Source: Streptomyces sp. NP160
GTDB lineage: Bacteria; Actinomycetota; Actinomycetes; Actinomycetales; Quadrisphaeraceae
Direction: 5' to 3'
NCBI RefSeq assembly: GCF_006335115.1
Contig: NZ_VDMJ01000005.1
Coordinates: 1-34,124 of the forward strand
Length of the DNA: 34,124 nt
A program made the translations under genes and the position numbers. Positions 7,349 to 14,263 of the stretch are shown piece after piece. The notes beneath the pieces are model-generated. The model saw nothing but the letters and a program-made list of their open reading frames with translations. It did not search any database and was not told the DNA's origin. Every line of letters begins with the position of its first letter. Position 1 is the stretch's first letter.

Positions 7349-7463
7349 CCGCCTCCTGACGACCAGCAGCCCGTGGACCGGCCTGCGTCGGGCGTCCGTG
7401 ACGGGCGCGAGCACCCCGGGGGCGGTGGCGCTGCACGCGCGGGTCGCTGCAGCCCCGAGGAGG

Positions 7464-8513
7464 TCAGCGGGTGGCAGCGGCGACGGCGTCGAGAGCGCGC
7501 AGCGTGGCCAGCGACTGCGCGAGCGGCCGCACCGGGGTCTCGGTGAGCCCGCCGGCCACGCAGCGCGCCACCTCGGCCGCCTGCCAGAACAGACCGGCGT
7601 GCCCGGTCTCGGGCTCGCGGCGCACCACCGGCGCGGGGCGGGCTCCCGACCCGCCCGCCGGGACGACGACGACGTCGCCGGAGGCGTAGAAGGGACCGGG
7701 CAGCCGCAGCGTGGCGCGGTCACCGACCACGTGGGCGGCCGTCGGGGTGTCCCCCAGCAGCGTCGTGTGGACCGTCGACAGCGAGGGGCCGCCTTCGTCA
7801 TGGCCAGCGTGCTGCAGCACGGCGCCCACCTGGCCCAGCACTCCGCTGGGGTGGGGGACGCCGACGGCGGAGGCGGCGGTCACCTCGCCGAGCACCCACG
7901 TGGCCAGCGCCAGGGGGTACGTGGCGAGGTCGAGCAGGGGCCCGCCGTGCTGCGCCGGGTCGAAGACGCGGTGGGTGGGGTCGAAGTGCTCTCCGAGGTC
8001 GGCGCCGACAGCGGTGACGCGGCCGAGGACGCCGTCGTCCAGGAGCTGGCGGACCACGTCCCAGCGCGGCAGGTACGCGCTCCACAGGGCCTCGGCGCAG
8101 AAGACGCCCGCGGCGCGGGCGGCGTCGGCGATCCGCTGGCCCTGGGCGGCGTCGAGGGCGAGCGGTTTCTCCACCAGCACGGGCCTGCCCGCCTCGACGG
8201 CGGCCAGCGCTCCGGCGAGGTGGTCGGCGTGGCCGGTGGCCACGTAGACGACGTCCACGCCCGGGTCGGCCACCAGCTCCGCCCAGCTGCCGTGCGCCCT
8301 CTCGACACCGAGTCGCCGCGCGGCGTCGCGGGCGCGGTCGCCGCTGCGGGAGCCGAGGGCGGCGACCTCCTGGCGGGTGGCGGTGCGCAGCGCTCCGACG
8401 AACCTCTCGACGATCCACCCCGTGCCCATGACGCCCCAGCGCAGCACCGGCGCGGCCATCGGGTCGGGCGTGCGCGGCTCGGGCAGCGCGCCGGGCAGCG
8501 CCGGCGAGCTCAC
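7464..8513 (-). CDS. Gfo/Idh/MocA oxidoreductase (third gene of LacI-linked operon)
   Basis: A 349-residue NAD(P)-dependent oxidoreductase of the Gfo/Idh/MocA family, which oxidises or reduces sugars, inositols or sugar-like diols. The Rossmann motif GVMGTGWI lies at 27-34 and the family Glu-Lys-Pro at 115-117. The substrate domain has GGPLLDLATYPLALATWVLG, a layout nearer to dihydrodiol-dehydrogenase-like members than to IolG. I start at the GTG at 8513, because it overlaps the upstream stop as GTGA and has GGAGG 7 nt before. An ATG 18 codons later (8459) is the alternative. It is the last gene of a three-gene, translationally coupled set. The substrate is unknown. Confidence 0.85.
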   Translation of the reverse strand: MSSPALPGALPEPRTPDPMAAPVLRWGVMGTGWIVERFVGALRTATRQEVAALGSRSGDRARDAARRLGVERAHGSWAELVADPGVDVVYVATGHADHLAGALAAVEAGRPVLVEKPLALDAAQGQRIADAARAAGVFCAEALWSAYLPRWDVVRQLLDDGVLGRVTAVGADLGEHFDPTHRVFDPAQHGGPLLDLATYPLALATWVLGEVTAASAVGVPHPSGVLGQVGAVLQHAGHDEGGPSLSTVHTTLLGDTPTAAHVVGDRATLRLPGPFYASGDVVVVPAGGSGARPAPVVRREPETGHAGLFWQAAEVARCVAGGLTETPVRPLAQSLATLRALDAVAAATR

Positions 8514-9556
8514 CACGACACCTCCACCGAGGTCCACAGGCCCGCGCCGTCGACGGCTGCGCGCATCGAGCGGACCGCGGCGTCGCACACGGCCGCGGCC
8601 ACGAGCCCGTCCCGCGCGGTGGCGAGGGCGGGTGCCTCCAGGCCGCGCACACCGTCCACCCACGCCTGCAGCTCGCGCCGGTAGGCCTCGGCGAAGCGCG
8701 GGCGCCAGTCGGCCGCGAAGGTGCTGGTCCGAGCCAGGTCCGCCGAGCGCGTGGTCAGCGAGGTGGTCTGGGAGGCCTCGGACAGCGCCAGGGCGCCGGT
8801 CCGGCCGACCACCTCGCAGCGGACGTCGTAGCCGTAGCGGGCGTTCAGCAGCACTTCCACGGTCGTGAGGACGCCGTCGGCGGTGCGCAGGAGCAGCAGC
8901 TGCGGGTCCTGCAGGTCGCCGGAGGCCGTGTCGGTCCCCGTGGAGCGCCCGGGCGCCTGCCAGCACACCGCGGTGACGGGCGAGCCGAGCAGCCACGGCA
9001 CGGAGTCGGCCTCGTGGACGAAGGACCCAGTGACGAGGCCCTCGCTCGTGGCTCCCGAGCCGGCGGTGACTCCGCGGCTGGTGCCGTGGACGAGCAGGGG
9101 CTCCCCGACGGCGCCGCGGTGCAGCGCCTCGCGCAGCTCGACGTGCGCCGGGTCGACCCGGCGCATGAACCCCAGGGTCACCAGGTGGCCCGTGCCGTCC
9201 GCGTCGAGGGTGCGCACCACGCCGGCGGCCTCCTCCAGCGAGGGCGCCAGCGGCTTCTCGCACAGCACCGGCTTGCCGGCCGCTGCCGCGGCGAGCACCA
9301 GCGCGGCGTGGGTGGCGTCGGCAGAGGCGACGACCACGGCGTCGACGTCCTCCTCGGCGATGAGTGCCGGACCGTCCGGGCTGGTCAGCGCCCCCAGCTC
9401 CTCGGCGAGCGCCGCGGCCCGGCCGGGGTCGAGGTCGGTGACCCGGGTCAGCTCCGCACCCGACACCTGGCGCGCCAGCAGGCGCGCGTGGTCGGTGCCC
9501 ATGACGCCGCAGCCGACCACCCCGACCCGCAGGGCCGGCTTCGTGGCGGCGCTCAC
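8510..9556 (-). CDS. Gfo/Idh/MocA oxidoreductase, inositol 2-dehydrogenase-like
   Basis: A 348-residue Gfo/Idh/MocA enzyme. The N-terminal nucleotide-binding motif VGVVGCGVMGTDHARLL resembles IolG-type proteins, with Glu-Lys-Pro at 100-102, then GFMRRVDPAH and SFVHEADSVPWLLG as substrate-domain landmarks. It resembles the last gene of this window (33059-34081) more than its own operon neighbours, especially the FMRR(V/F)DP and VHE(A/V)D motifs. An inositol or inosose dehydrogenase role is therefore a reasonable inference. The GTG start overlaps the upstream stop by 4 nt (GTGA). It lies between two other family members in one operon, controlled by the LacI operator at 10779-10796. Confidence 0.87.
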   Translation of the reverse strand: MSAATKPALRVGVVGCGVMGTDHARLLARQVSGAELTRVTDLDPGRAAALAEELGALTSPDGPALIAEEDVDAVVVASADATHAALVLAAAAAGKPVLCEKPLAPSLEEAAGVVRTLDADGTGHLVTLGFMRRVDPAHVELREALHRGAVGEPLLVHGTSRGVTAGSGATSEGLVTGSFVHEADSVPWLLGSPVTAVCWQAPGRSTGTDTASGDLQDPQLLLLRTADGVLTTVEVLLNARYGYDVRCEVVGRTGALALSEASQTTSLTTRSADLARTSTFAADWRPRFAEAYRRELQAWVDGVRGLEAPALATARDGLVAAAVCDAAVRSMRAAVDGAGLWTSVEVSW

Positions 9557-10758
9557 GCGACCGGCTCCCAGCTGCCGCTGGCCACCGAGCGGCTCATGGC
9601 GTCGAGCGCCCGGGCGCTGGCCACGGCGTCGTCGAGGGTGGCGGGACCCTGCTCGGGGGAGGACGACGGGTCGGCGGCGGCGCGCAGGAAGCGGGCGGCC
9701 TCCACCACCTTGAGGTCGTCGTAGCCCATGGCGATGGCGGCGCCGGGCTGGAAGGCCGCGTAGTCGCCGTGACCGGGACCGACGTAGAGCGTCTGCGTCG
9801 GAGCGTCCTGGTAGAGCACCGACCCGTCGCCGCTGCGGCCCCCGCTCACGCTCAGCTCGCCCGTGCGGCGGAAGTCCCACCGCAGCACGCCGCGGGTGCC
9901 CGCCACCTCGAAGCCGTAGGTGTTCTGCTCGCCCACGGCCACGCGGCTGGCCTCCAGCACTCCGCGGGCTCCGGAGGTGAAGCGCAGCAGCGCCGTCACG
10001 GCGTCCTCGTTCTCCACCGCGCCCATCGCGGTGCCCTCGCCCAGCGCGACGCGCTGGTGGCCGGCCGTCGCCCCGGACGGCACGGCGCGCTGCGGGATGA
10101 AGACGGCGGTGTCGGCGACCACGGCGCTGATGTCGTCCACCAGGTACCGGGCCAGGTCGACCCCGTGGGAGGCCAGGTCTCCCAGCACCCCGGCGCCACC
10201 GCGCTCGCGGGAGTACCGCCAGCTGAGGGCGCCCGCCGGGTCGGCGGCGTAGTCGGACAGCAGCCGCACCCGCACGCTCTCGACGTCACCGACCTCGCCC
10301 GCGGCAATCCTCCGGCGCGCCTCCTGCACGGCGGGCGCCCAGCGGTAGTTGAAGCCGACGGCAGCGCGCACGCCGGCGGAGACCACGGCGTCTCGCACCG
10401 CAGCGGCGTCGGCGGCGGTCAGGCCCACGGGCTTCTCGATCCAGAGGTGCTTCCCGGCCTCGGCCACCGCAGCGCCGATCTCGCGGTGGAGGAAGTTCGG
10501 CGCGGTGACGCTGACCGCCTCCACACGCGGGTCGGTGAGGACCTCGCGCCAGTCGCGCACCGCCGAGGCGAAGCCGTACTGGGCCGCGGCGGCCTCGGCG
10601 CGGCCGGGGACCTCGTCGGCCACGGCCACCAGCTCGGGCCGCACGCCCAGGTCCGGGAAGTGGTGGGGCACCCTCGCGTAGGACTGGGCGTGCACCCGCC
10701 CCATCCACCCGAAGCCCACCACGGCCACGCCCAGCGGGCGCTGCGCTGCGCTCGTCAC
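9553..10758 (-). CDS. Gfo/Idh/MocA oxidoreductase (first gene of LacI-linked operon)
   Basis: A 401-residue Gfo/Idh/MocA oxidoreductase, longer than its neighbours as in the subgroup with an extended C-terminal domain. The nucleotide-binding motif is VAVVGFGWMGRVHA (11-24), Glu-Lys-Pro is at 108-110, followed by NYRWAPAVQEARR and DLASHGVDLARYLV, which supplies the likely catalytic His. The C-terminal part (GVLRWDFRRTGEL, then LYVGPGHGDY) is typical of members acting on sugars or inositols taken up by dedicated systems. The GTG at 10758 has GAGGAG 6 nt upstream. It is the first gene after the LacI operator. The substrate is not known; the lack of any transporter in the operon leaves no further clue. 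Confidence 0.88.
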   Translation of the reverse strand: MTSAAQRPLGVAVVGFGWMGRVHAQSYARVPHHFPDLGVRPELVAVADEVPGRAEAAAAQYGFASAVRDWREVLTDPRVEAVSVTAPNFLHREIGAAVAEAGKHLWIEKPVGLTAADAAAVRDAVVSAGVRAAVGFNYRWAPAVQEARRRIAAGEVGDVESVRVRLLSDYAADPAGALSWRYSRERGGAGVLGDLASHGVDLARYLVDDISAVVADTAVFIPQRAVPSGATAGHQRVALGEGTAMGAVENEDAVTALLRFTSGARGVLEASRVAVGEQNTYGFEVAGTRGVLRWDFRRTGELSVSGGRSGDGSVLYQDAPTQTLYVGPGHGDYAAFQPGAAIAMGYDDLKVVEAARFLRAAADPSSSPEQGPATLDDAVASARALDAMSRSVASGSWEPVA

Positions 10759-10778
10759 CAGCAACTCCTCAGCTCTCG

Positions 10779-10796
10779 ACTTGGACCGGTCCAAGT
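10779..10796. promoter_or_regulatory. 18-bp perfect palindromic LacI-family operator
   Basis: ACTTGGACCGGTCCAAGT is fully self-complementary with the central CG typical of LacI-family operators. It lies between the predicted -10 box and the ribosome binding site of the three-oxidoreductase operon, covering about +3 to +20. A bound repressor there would block transcription. The LacI gene is immediately upstream. Confidence 0.8.
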
Positions 10797-10804
10797 GCTG
10801 GGTG

Positions 10805-10834
10805 ATCGTGCCCCACGGCGGAGGGTGCCGTCAA
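10805..10834 (-). promoter_or_regulatory. Promoter of the three-oxidoreductase operon
   Basis: On the minus strand TTGACG (10834-10829), an 18-nt spacer and CACGAT (10810-10805) form a sigma-70-like promoter between lacI and the first oxidoreductase gene. The palindrome at 10779-10796 begins 8 nt after the -10 box. Confidence 0.55.
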
Positions 10835-10851
10835 CGGCGGCGGTCGGGCCC

Positions 10852-11865
10852 TCAGCGGTGCGCTGGCGGGGCTCCTGTCGTCCGCCGCACCACCAGTGAC
10901 ACCGGGGCCAGCACGGTGCGGCGCTCTCGCGAGCGGTCGGCGGTGCGCTCCAGGAGCAGGTCGACGGCAGTGGTGCCCACGGCGGCGCTGCTCGCGTCGA
11001 CCGTGGTGAGCGCGGTGCCGTCGACCCGTGCCGGTGCGACGTCGTCGAAGCCGACCACGGAGACGTCGTCGGGGACGCCGAGCCCGAGCTGCGCTGCCGC
11101 GCGCAGCACGCCGAGCGCCGCGACGTCGGCGGCGGCGAACACCGCTGTGGGACGCGCCCGAGCCGGCCGCCCGAGGAGCTCGAGCGCAGCGAGGTGGCCC
11201 GCCTCCTCGGTCATCGGGGTGCGCACCACCTCCCCGTCGGCGCCGGCGGCGGCCACCACCTGGGAGAACCCCTCCTCACGCAGGCGCATCACCGCGCCGG
11301 TGGTCCCGGCGAGGTGCGCCAGGCGCCGGTGGCCGAGCGCCAGCAGGTGCTCCGCGACGAGGCGGGCACCGGCGGTGTCGTCCTGCACGCTCACGTCGAC
11401 GTCGGGCAGGTCGACGTCACGCGCGCCCGCGACGACGGTCGGCAGGCGCCGGGCCGCCTCCAGCACCGCTGGCGTGGGTTCCAGCGAGCCGACGAGCACC
11501 AGCCCGTCGAGCCGCAGGTCGACGAAGGTGTGCAGGACGCGTTCGTCGGCGGCGGCGTCCAGGCGGGCGTCGCCCAGCAGCATGGTGGCCCCGGCCTCGT
11601 GCAGCCGGGCGTGCACGGCCTCGAGGGCCTCGGCGTACCAGGGGTTGCGCAGGTCGTGGACGAGCACGCCCACCGCACCCGTGCGCCGCGAGCTCAGGTG
11701 GCGCGCGGTGGCGCTCGGGCGGAAGCCGAGCTCCTCGACGGCTGCCAGGACCGCGGCGCGCTTCTCCTCGCGCACCAGCGGCGACCCGTTGATCACCAGG
11801 GAGACCAGCGACTTCGAGACGCCGGCGCGAGCGGCGACGTCGCGGATCGTCGGCGGCCTGGGCAC
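10852..11865 (-). CDS. LacI-family transcriptional regulator
   Basis: A 337-residue LacI/GalR-family regulator. The N-terminal helix-turn-helix TIRDVAARAGVSKSLVSLVI (from about 6) is followed by the hinge helix around FRPSATARHLSSRRTGAVG. A periplasmic-binding-protein-like effector domain runs to the C-terminus, with VVGFDD and LTTVDASSAAVG as family landmarks. The GTG at 11865 begins MPRPPTIRDVA, a normal family start, but no Shine-Dalgarno sequence is seen and the start lies inside a long inverted repeat. The gene reads toward three Gfo/Idh/MocA oxidoreductases and an 18-bp palindrome with a central CG. It very likely represses that operon, with a sugar or inositol derivative as inducer. 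Confidence 0.93.
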   Translation of the reverse strand: MPRPPTIRDVAARAGVSKSLVSLVINGSPLVREEKRAAVLAAVEELGFRPSATARHLSSRRTGAVGVLVHDLRNPWYAEALEAVHARLHEAGATMLLGDARLDAAADERVLHTFVDLRLDGLVLVGSLEPTPAVLEAARRLPTVVAGARDVDLPDVDVSVQDDTAGARLVAEHLLALGHRRLAHLAGTTGAVMRLREEGFSQVVAAAGADGEVVRTPMTEEAGHLAALELLGRPARARPTAVFAAADVAALGVLRAAAQLGLGVPDDVSVVGFDDVAPARVDGTALTTVDASSAAVGTTAVDLLLERTADRSRERRTVLAPVSLVVRRTTGAPPAHR

Positions 11866-11904
11866 GACCAGGAAGTGTGCCCGAGGAACCGCCGACGATC
11901 CGCG
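11841..11904. repeat. 16-bp perfect inverted repeat enclosing the lacI start codon
   Basis: Arm 11841-11856 (inside lacI codons) is the exact reverse complement of 11889-11904 (upstream leader). A nested 6-bp pair, 11860-11865 with 11877-11882, places the GTG start codon itself in a stem. In the lacI mRNA this would fold into one long hairpin covering the start. Confidence 0.75.
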
Positions 11905-11923
11905 TCCGGTCAGCGCGAGGTGG

Positions 11924-12568
11924 TCAGGAGCGGCTGCTCTGGACGGTGTCCTTCGCGTCCGCCGCGCGCTGCTGGGTGCTGCGTGCGGCGTCGGTCCCCT
12001 CGTCCTTGACGGTGGCCGCAGCGTCCGCCGCGGTCTCCTTGACGGACTGCGCCGCCTGCGCGGCGGGCTCCTTGAGGTTGCCGGCCACCTCCTGCGCGGC
12101 GTGCGCCAGCGGCTCGGTGACGGTGCTGGCGTGCTCCTTCACGGCGGCCGCCGCCTGGGCCTCCTTGGACGTGGCGGGCAGCAGCGAGCCGATGAGCCAG
12201 CCCGCCCCCAGGGCGATGAGGCCCGCGGCCAGCGGGTTGCCGCGGGTCTTCTGCGCCGCCGCCGCGGGCGCGCCGTGCACGGCGTCCCCCACGCTGGACG
12301 CCGCGGAGGAGACGGCCCCGCCCGCGGCCTCGCCGGTGTGGGACGCCGTCCCCATGACGCGGTCCTTCACGCCGCCCACGGCGCTGCTCACCGCGCCCTT
12401 GACCTTGTCGGCCTGGCGGTGCGCCACGTTGGAAGGGGCGGCGTAGTCGGTGAGGGCGTTGACGTCCTCGCTCATGCGGGCCCGGGTCGCGTCGATCTGG
12501 GCCCGGATGACGGCCGGGTCGTCCGAGGTCGTGACGCCGGTGCTCGGGTCGTAGGACGGGGTGCTCAT
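11924..12568 (-). CDS. DUF3618-containing membrane-anchored protein
   Basis: A 214-residue protein with an N-terminal DUF3618 region (IRAQIDATRARMSEDVNAL, about 20-38), a linker rich in Ala, Ser and Val, and one likely membrane segment around AAGLIALGAGWLIGSLLP. The tail is a long Ala/Lys/Glu/Thr-rich stretch resembling LEA or apolipoprotein-like amphipathic helices (AAQSVKETAADAAATVKDEG). The molecular function is unknown. Families of this kind are usually linked to envelope or osmotic stress. The ATG at 12568 overlaps the upstream stop as ATGA. It is the last of three coupled genes. Confidence 0.8.
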   Translation of the reverse strand: MSTPSYDPSTGVTTSDDPAVIRAQIDATRARMSEDVNALTDYAAPSNVAHRQADKVKGAVSSAVGGVKDRVMGTASHTGEAAGGAVSSAASSVGDAVHGAPAAAAQKTRGNPLAAGLIALGAGWLIGSLLPATSKEAQAAAAVKEHASTVTEPLAHAAQEVAGNLKEPAAQAAQSVKETAADAAATVKDEGTDAARSTQQRAADAKDTVQSSRS

Positions 12569-13047
12569 CGGTGGTTCTCCTCCTCGTGCCCCTTCAGGGC
12601 GCTGGGCACCTTCTGCAGGGTGCTGGTGGTGTCGGGAAGGCCGCGCACGGAGCGCAGCTCGGAGCGGCCGCGCGCCGCGAGGACCGCGGCGACGACGGCC
12701 CAGACGAGCGCGACGACGAGCGCGGACCAGCCGCGTCCTATGACCTCGCCCAGCCCCCACCACGCCGCGATGGACAGGAACAGCAGGACGAAGTGGCCGG
12801 AGACGCCCGCGCCGGCCAGCAGGCCCGCGCCCTTGCCGGCGCGCTTGCCGGACTGGGTCGCCTCGGCCTTGGCCAGGGCGATCTCCTGGCGGACCAGGGT
12901 GGACAGGTCCTCGGTGACGGACGAGAACAGCTCGCCGAGGCCCTCGCGCCCACCGGCGCGGTCGTAGGAGGACGACGCCGACGACGACGACGACGCGGGA
13001 ACGGCGCCCAGGCCCGCCGACGGCCCGAGGTCGGGGGCGTGGCTCAT
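12565..13047 (-). CDS. Holin-X/DUF1469-type phage-holin-family membrane protein
   Basis: A 160-residue protein of the actinobacterial 'holin-X' or phage-holin-like family. The name is historical, and no lysis role is implied here. A Ser-rich N-terminus precedes the conserved amphipathic segment with SSVTEDLSTLVRQEIALAKAE (split here as positions 42-62), then two membrane helices, around GHFVLLFLSIAAWWGLGEVI and WSALVVALVWAVVAAVLA. The C-terminal tail is polar (TLQKVPSALKGHEEENHR). The ATG at 13047 overlaps the preceding stop as ATGA, and the next gene starts the same way. It always sits with DUF3618-like partners in such cassettes, as here. Confidence 0.82.
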   Translation of the reverse strand: MSHAPDLGPSAGLGAVPASSSSSASSSYDRAGGREGLGELFSSVTEDLSTLVRQEIALAKAEATQSGKRAGKGAGLLAGAGVSGHFVLLFLSIAAWWGLGEVIGRGWSALVVALVWAVVAAVLAARGRSELRSVRGLPDTTSTLQKVPSALKGHEEENHR

Positions 13048-13874
13048 CGCAGGGGCTCGTCCCAGCCGGGGACGGCGCCCTGGGAGGCGCCGGTGCGGCC
13101 CCCGGTGGCGGGACGGCCGGTGAGGGGCTCCTCGGTGACGTCGAAGGCCTCCGTGGCCAGGTCCGGTGCGGGCCGCACCGGCGTGGTCGCCGGGAGGGGC
13201 GCTCCGGTGGTGGACGCGTAGGTGGTGCCGGACGCCGGGAGGGTCGTCGCGGCGCCGGACGACGCGCTGGGCGCGCCCTGCTCGTGGGCAGCTGCGCCGA
13301 GGCCGCGGGTGAGGCGGCCGGCCAGCAGGCCGACACCGGCCGCGATGGCGAGGAACGCGACGGGACGGCGCCGCGCGAAGCCCTCCACCTCGCGCAGCAC
13401 GTCGGCGGGCTCGCGCTCCTCCAGCCAGGACCCCACGGCACCGACCCGCTGCGAGGCCTGGTGCACGAGGTCCGTGGCCACGCCGCTGCCGGCGCGCCCC
13501 TCGGCGAGGCCCTTGAGCTCGTCGGCCAGCGCTCCCAGCCCGGAGGCCGCCTGCCGCTGGCCCGCCGAGGTCTGCTCGGTGAGCTGGCTGCGCGTCTGGT
13601 GGAGCAGGTCCTTCGCCTGGCGGCCGGCCTCGGAGGCGACCTGAGAGGCCTGCTCCCCGGCCGTCGCGGCGACGTGCTTGCCCTGCTCGGCGGCCTCGGA
13701 GGCCACGCCGGCGGCCTCCGACTTCGCCGTGCCGGTGGTGCTGGACCCGCCAGCGCCCTCGGACGCGCCGCCGACGGCGACGGCGCCGGTGCGGGTGCCG
13801 GTGTAGGTGATGGGACCGGTGGTGAGCGGTTCGCGCAGCTCGTCGGCGCGAGGACGGTCGGAAGGAACGGACAC
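13044..13874 (-). CDS. Alanine-rich membrane-associated protein of stress cassette
   Basis: A 276-residue protein with no recognised enzymatic domain. After a disordered Thr/Gly-rich N-terminus comes a helical region with repeated Ala/Gln/Lys/Glu patterns (AATAGEQASQVASEAGRQAK and HQTRSQLTEQTSAGQRQAAS), predicted to be amphipathic or coiled coil. One membrane segment follows (about RRPVAFLAIAAGVGLLAGRL), then a disordered Pro/Thr-rich tail. The GTG start at 13874 has a near-perfect AGGAGG 5 nt upstream, so translation initiation is strong. It is the first gene of a three-gene set with ATGA overlaps. A scaffold or stress role at the membrane is inferred only from partners. Confidence 0.78.
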   Translation of the reverse strand: MSVPSDRPRADELREPLTTGPITYTGTRTGAVAVGGASEGAGGSSTTGTAKSEAAGVASEAAEQGKHVAATAGEQASQVASEAGRQAKDLLHQTRSQLTEQTSAGQRQAASGLGALADELKGLAEGRAGSGVATDLVHQASQRVGAVGSWLEEREPADVLREVEGFARRRPVAFLAIAAGVGLLAGRLTRGLGAAAHEQGAPSASSGAATTLPASGTTYASTTGAPLPATTPVRPAPDLATEAFDVTEEPLTGRPATGGRTGASQGAVPGWDEPLR

Positions 13875-14263
13875 GGAGACCTCCTGTGGTGATCAGCGGG
13901 GTGGGGACGACGACGCACCGCGCGGCTCCGGACGTGCTGCCCGGAGGGCGGGAGAGGGGCGGCCGGGGGCGGCAGGCGCTGCGCGCCCGTGCGAGGGTCG
14001 CGAGCTGCCGCGAGCCGTCAGGGCCGCTCGGGCCGCCTGACGGGCGGTGAGCCGTGGAGCTCGGGACTGGGCAGCGGTCCGGTGCGGAGCGCGTGCGACA
14101 CGGGGGCCTCCCGGCGGGGTCGTCCACCGGACCGCCGGCGCTCAGTGCTGAACGCGGCCGGTGTGACGGCGGTCACGACCGTCCCACGCTGCCGCGCTGC
14201 CCGCCACACGACCTTGGAGCGGCCCCGGTGCCGAGGACCGGGTGGGCGGCCGCGCGAGCGGCG
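13875..14263. other. 389-bp gene-free region with several inverted repeats
   Basis: No credible coding sequence is seen. It holds the leader of the stress cassette, a hairpin with 8-bp arms at 14015-14022 and 14036-14043, an 11-bp inverted repeat at 14074-14084 and 14125-14135, a CRP-like TGTGA-N6-TCACG at 14162-14177, and a terminator candidate at 14219-14253. The promoter for the gene at 13874 should be here, but I could not identify it. Confidence 0.6.
14219..14253 (-). terminator. Terminator candidate after the iolG operon
   Basis: CCCGGT (14224-14229) pairs with ACCGGG (14237-14242) across a 7-nt loop. It is flanked by an outer GCGGCC (14219-14224) and GGCCGC (14248-14253); the outer arm shares one base with the inner. 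It lies about 11 nt downstream of the last gene of the minus-strand operon. There is no U-tract. Confidence 0.4.

Noticed and set aside
12565-13047. Prophage signal from the holin-like protein
   Set aside because: No other phage genes are present. This holin-X type family is chromosomal in actinobacteria and usually sits with DUF3618 partners, as here.
14162-14177. Calling a CRP/GlxR site as a feature
   Set aside because: The match is to the short core only, it has no defined promoter nearby, and short GC-rich matches are expected by chance.
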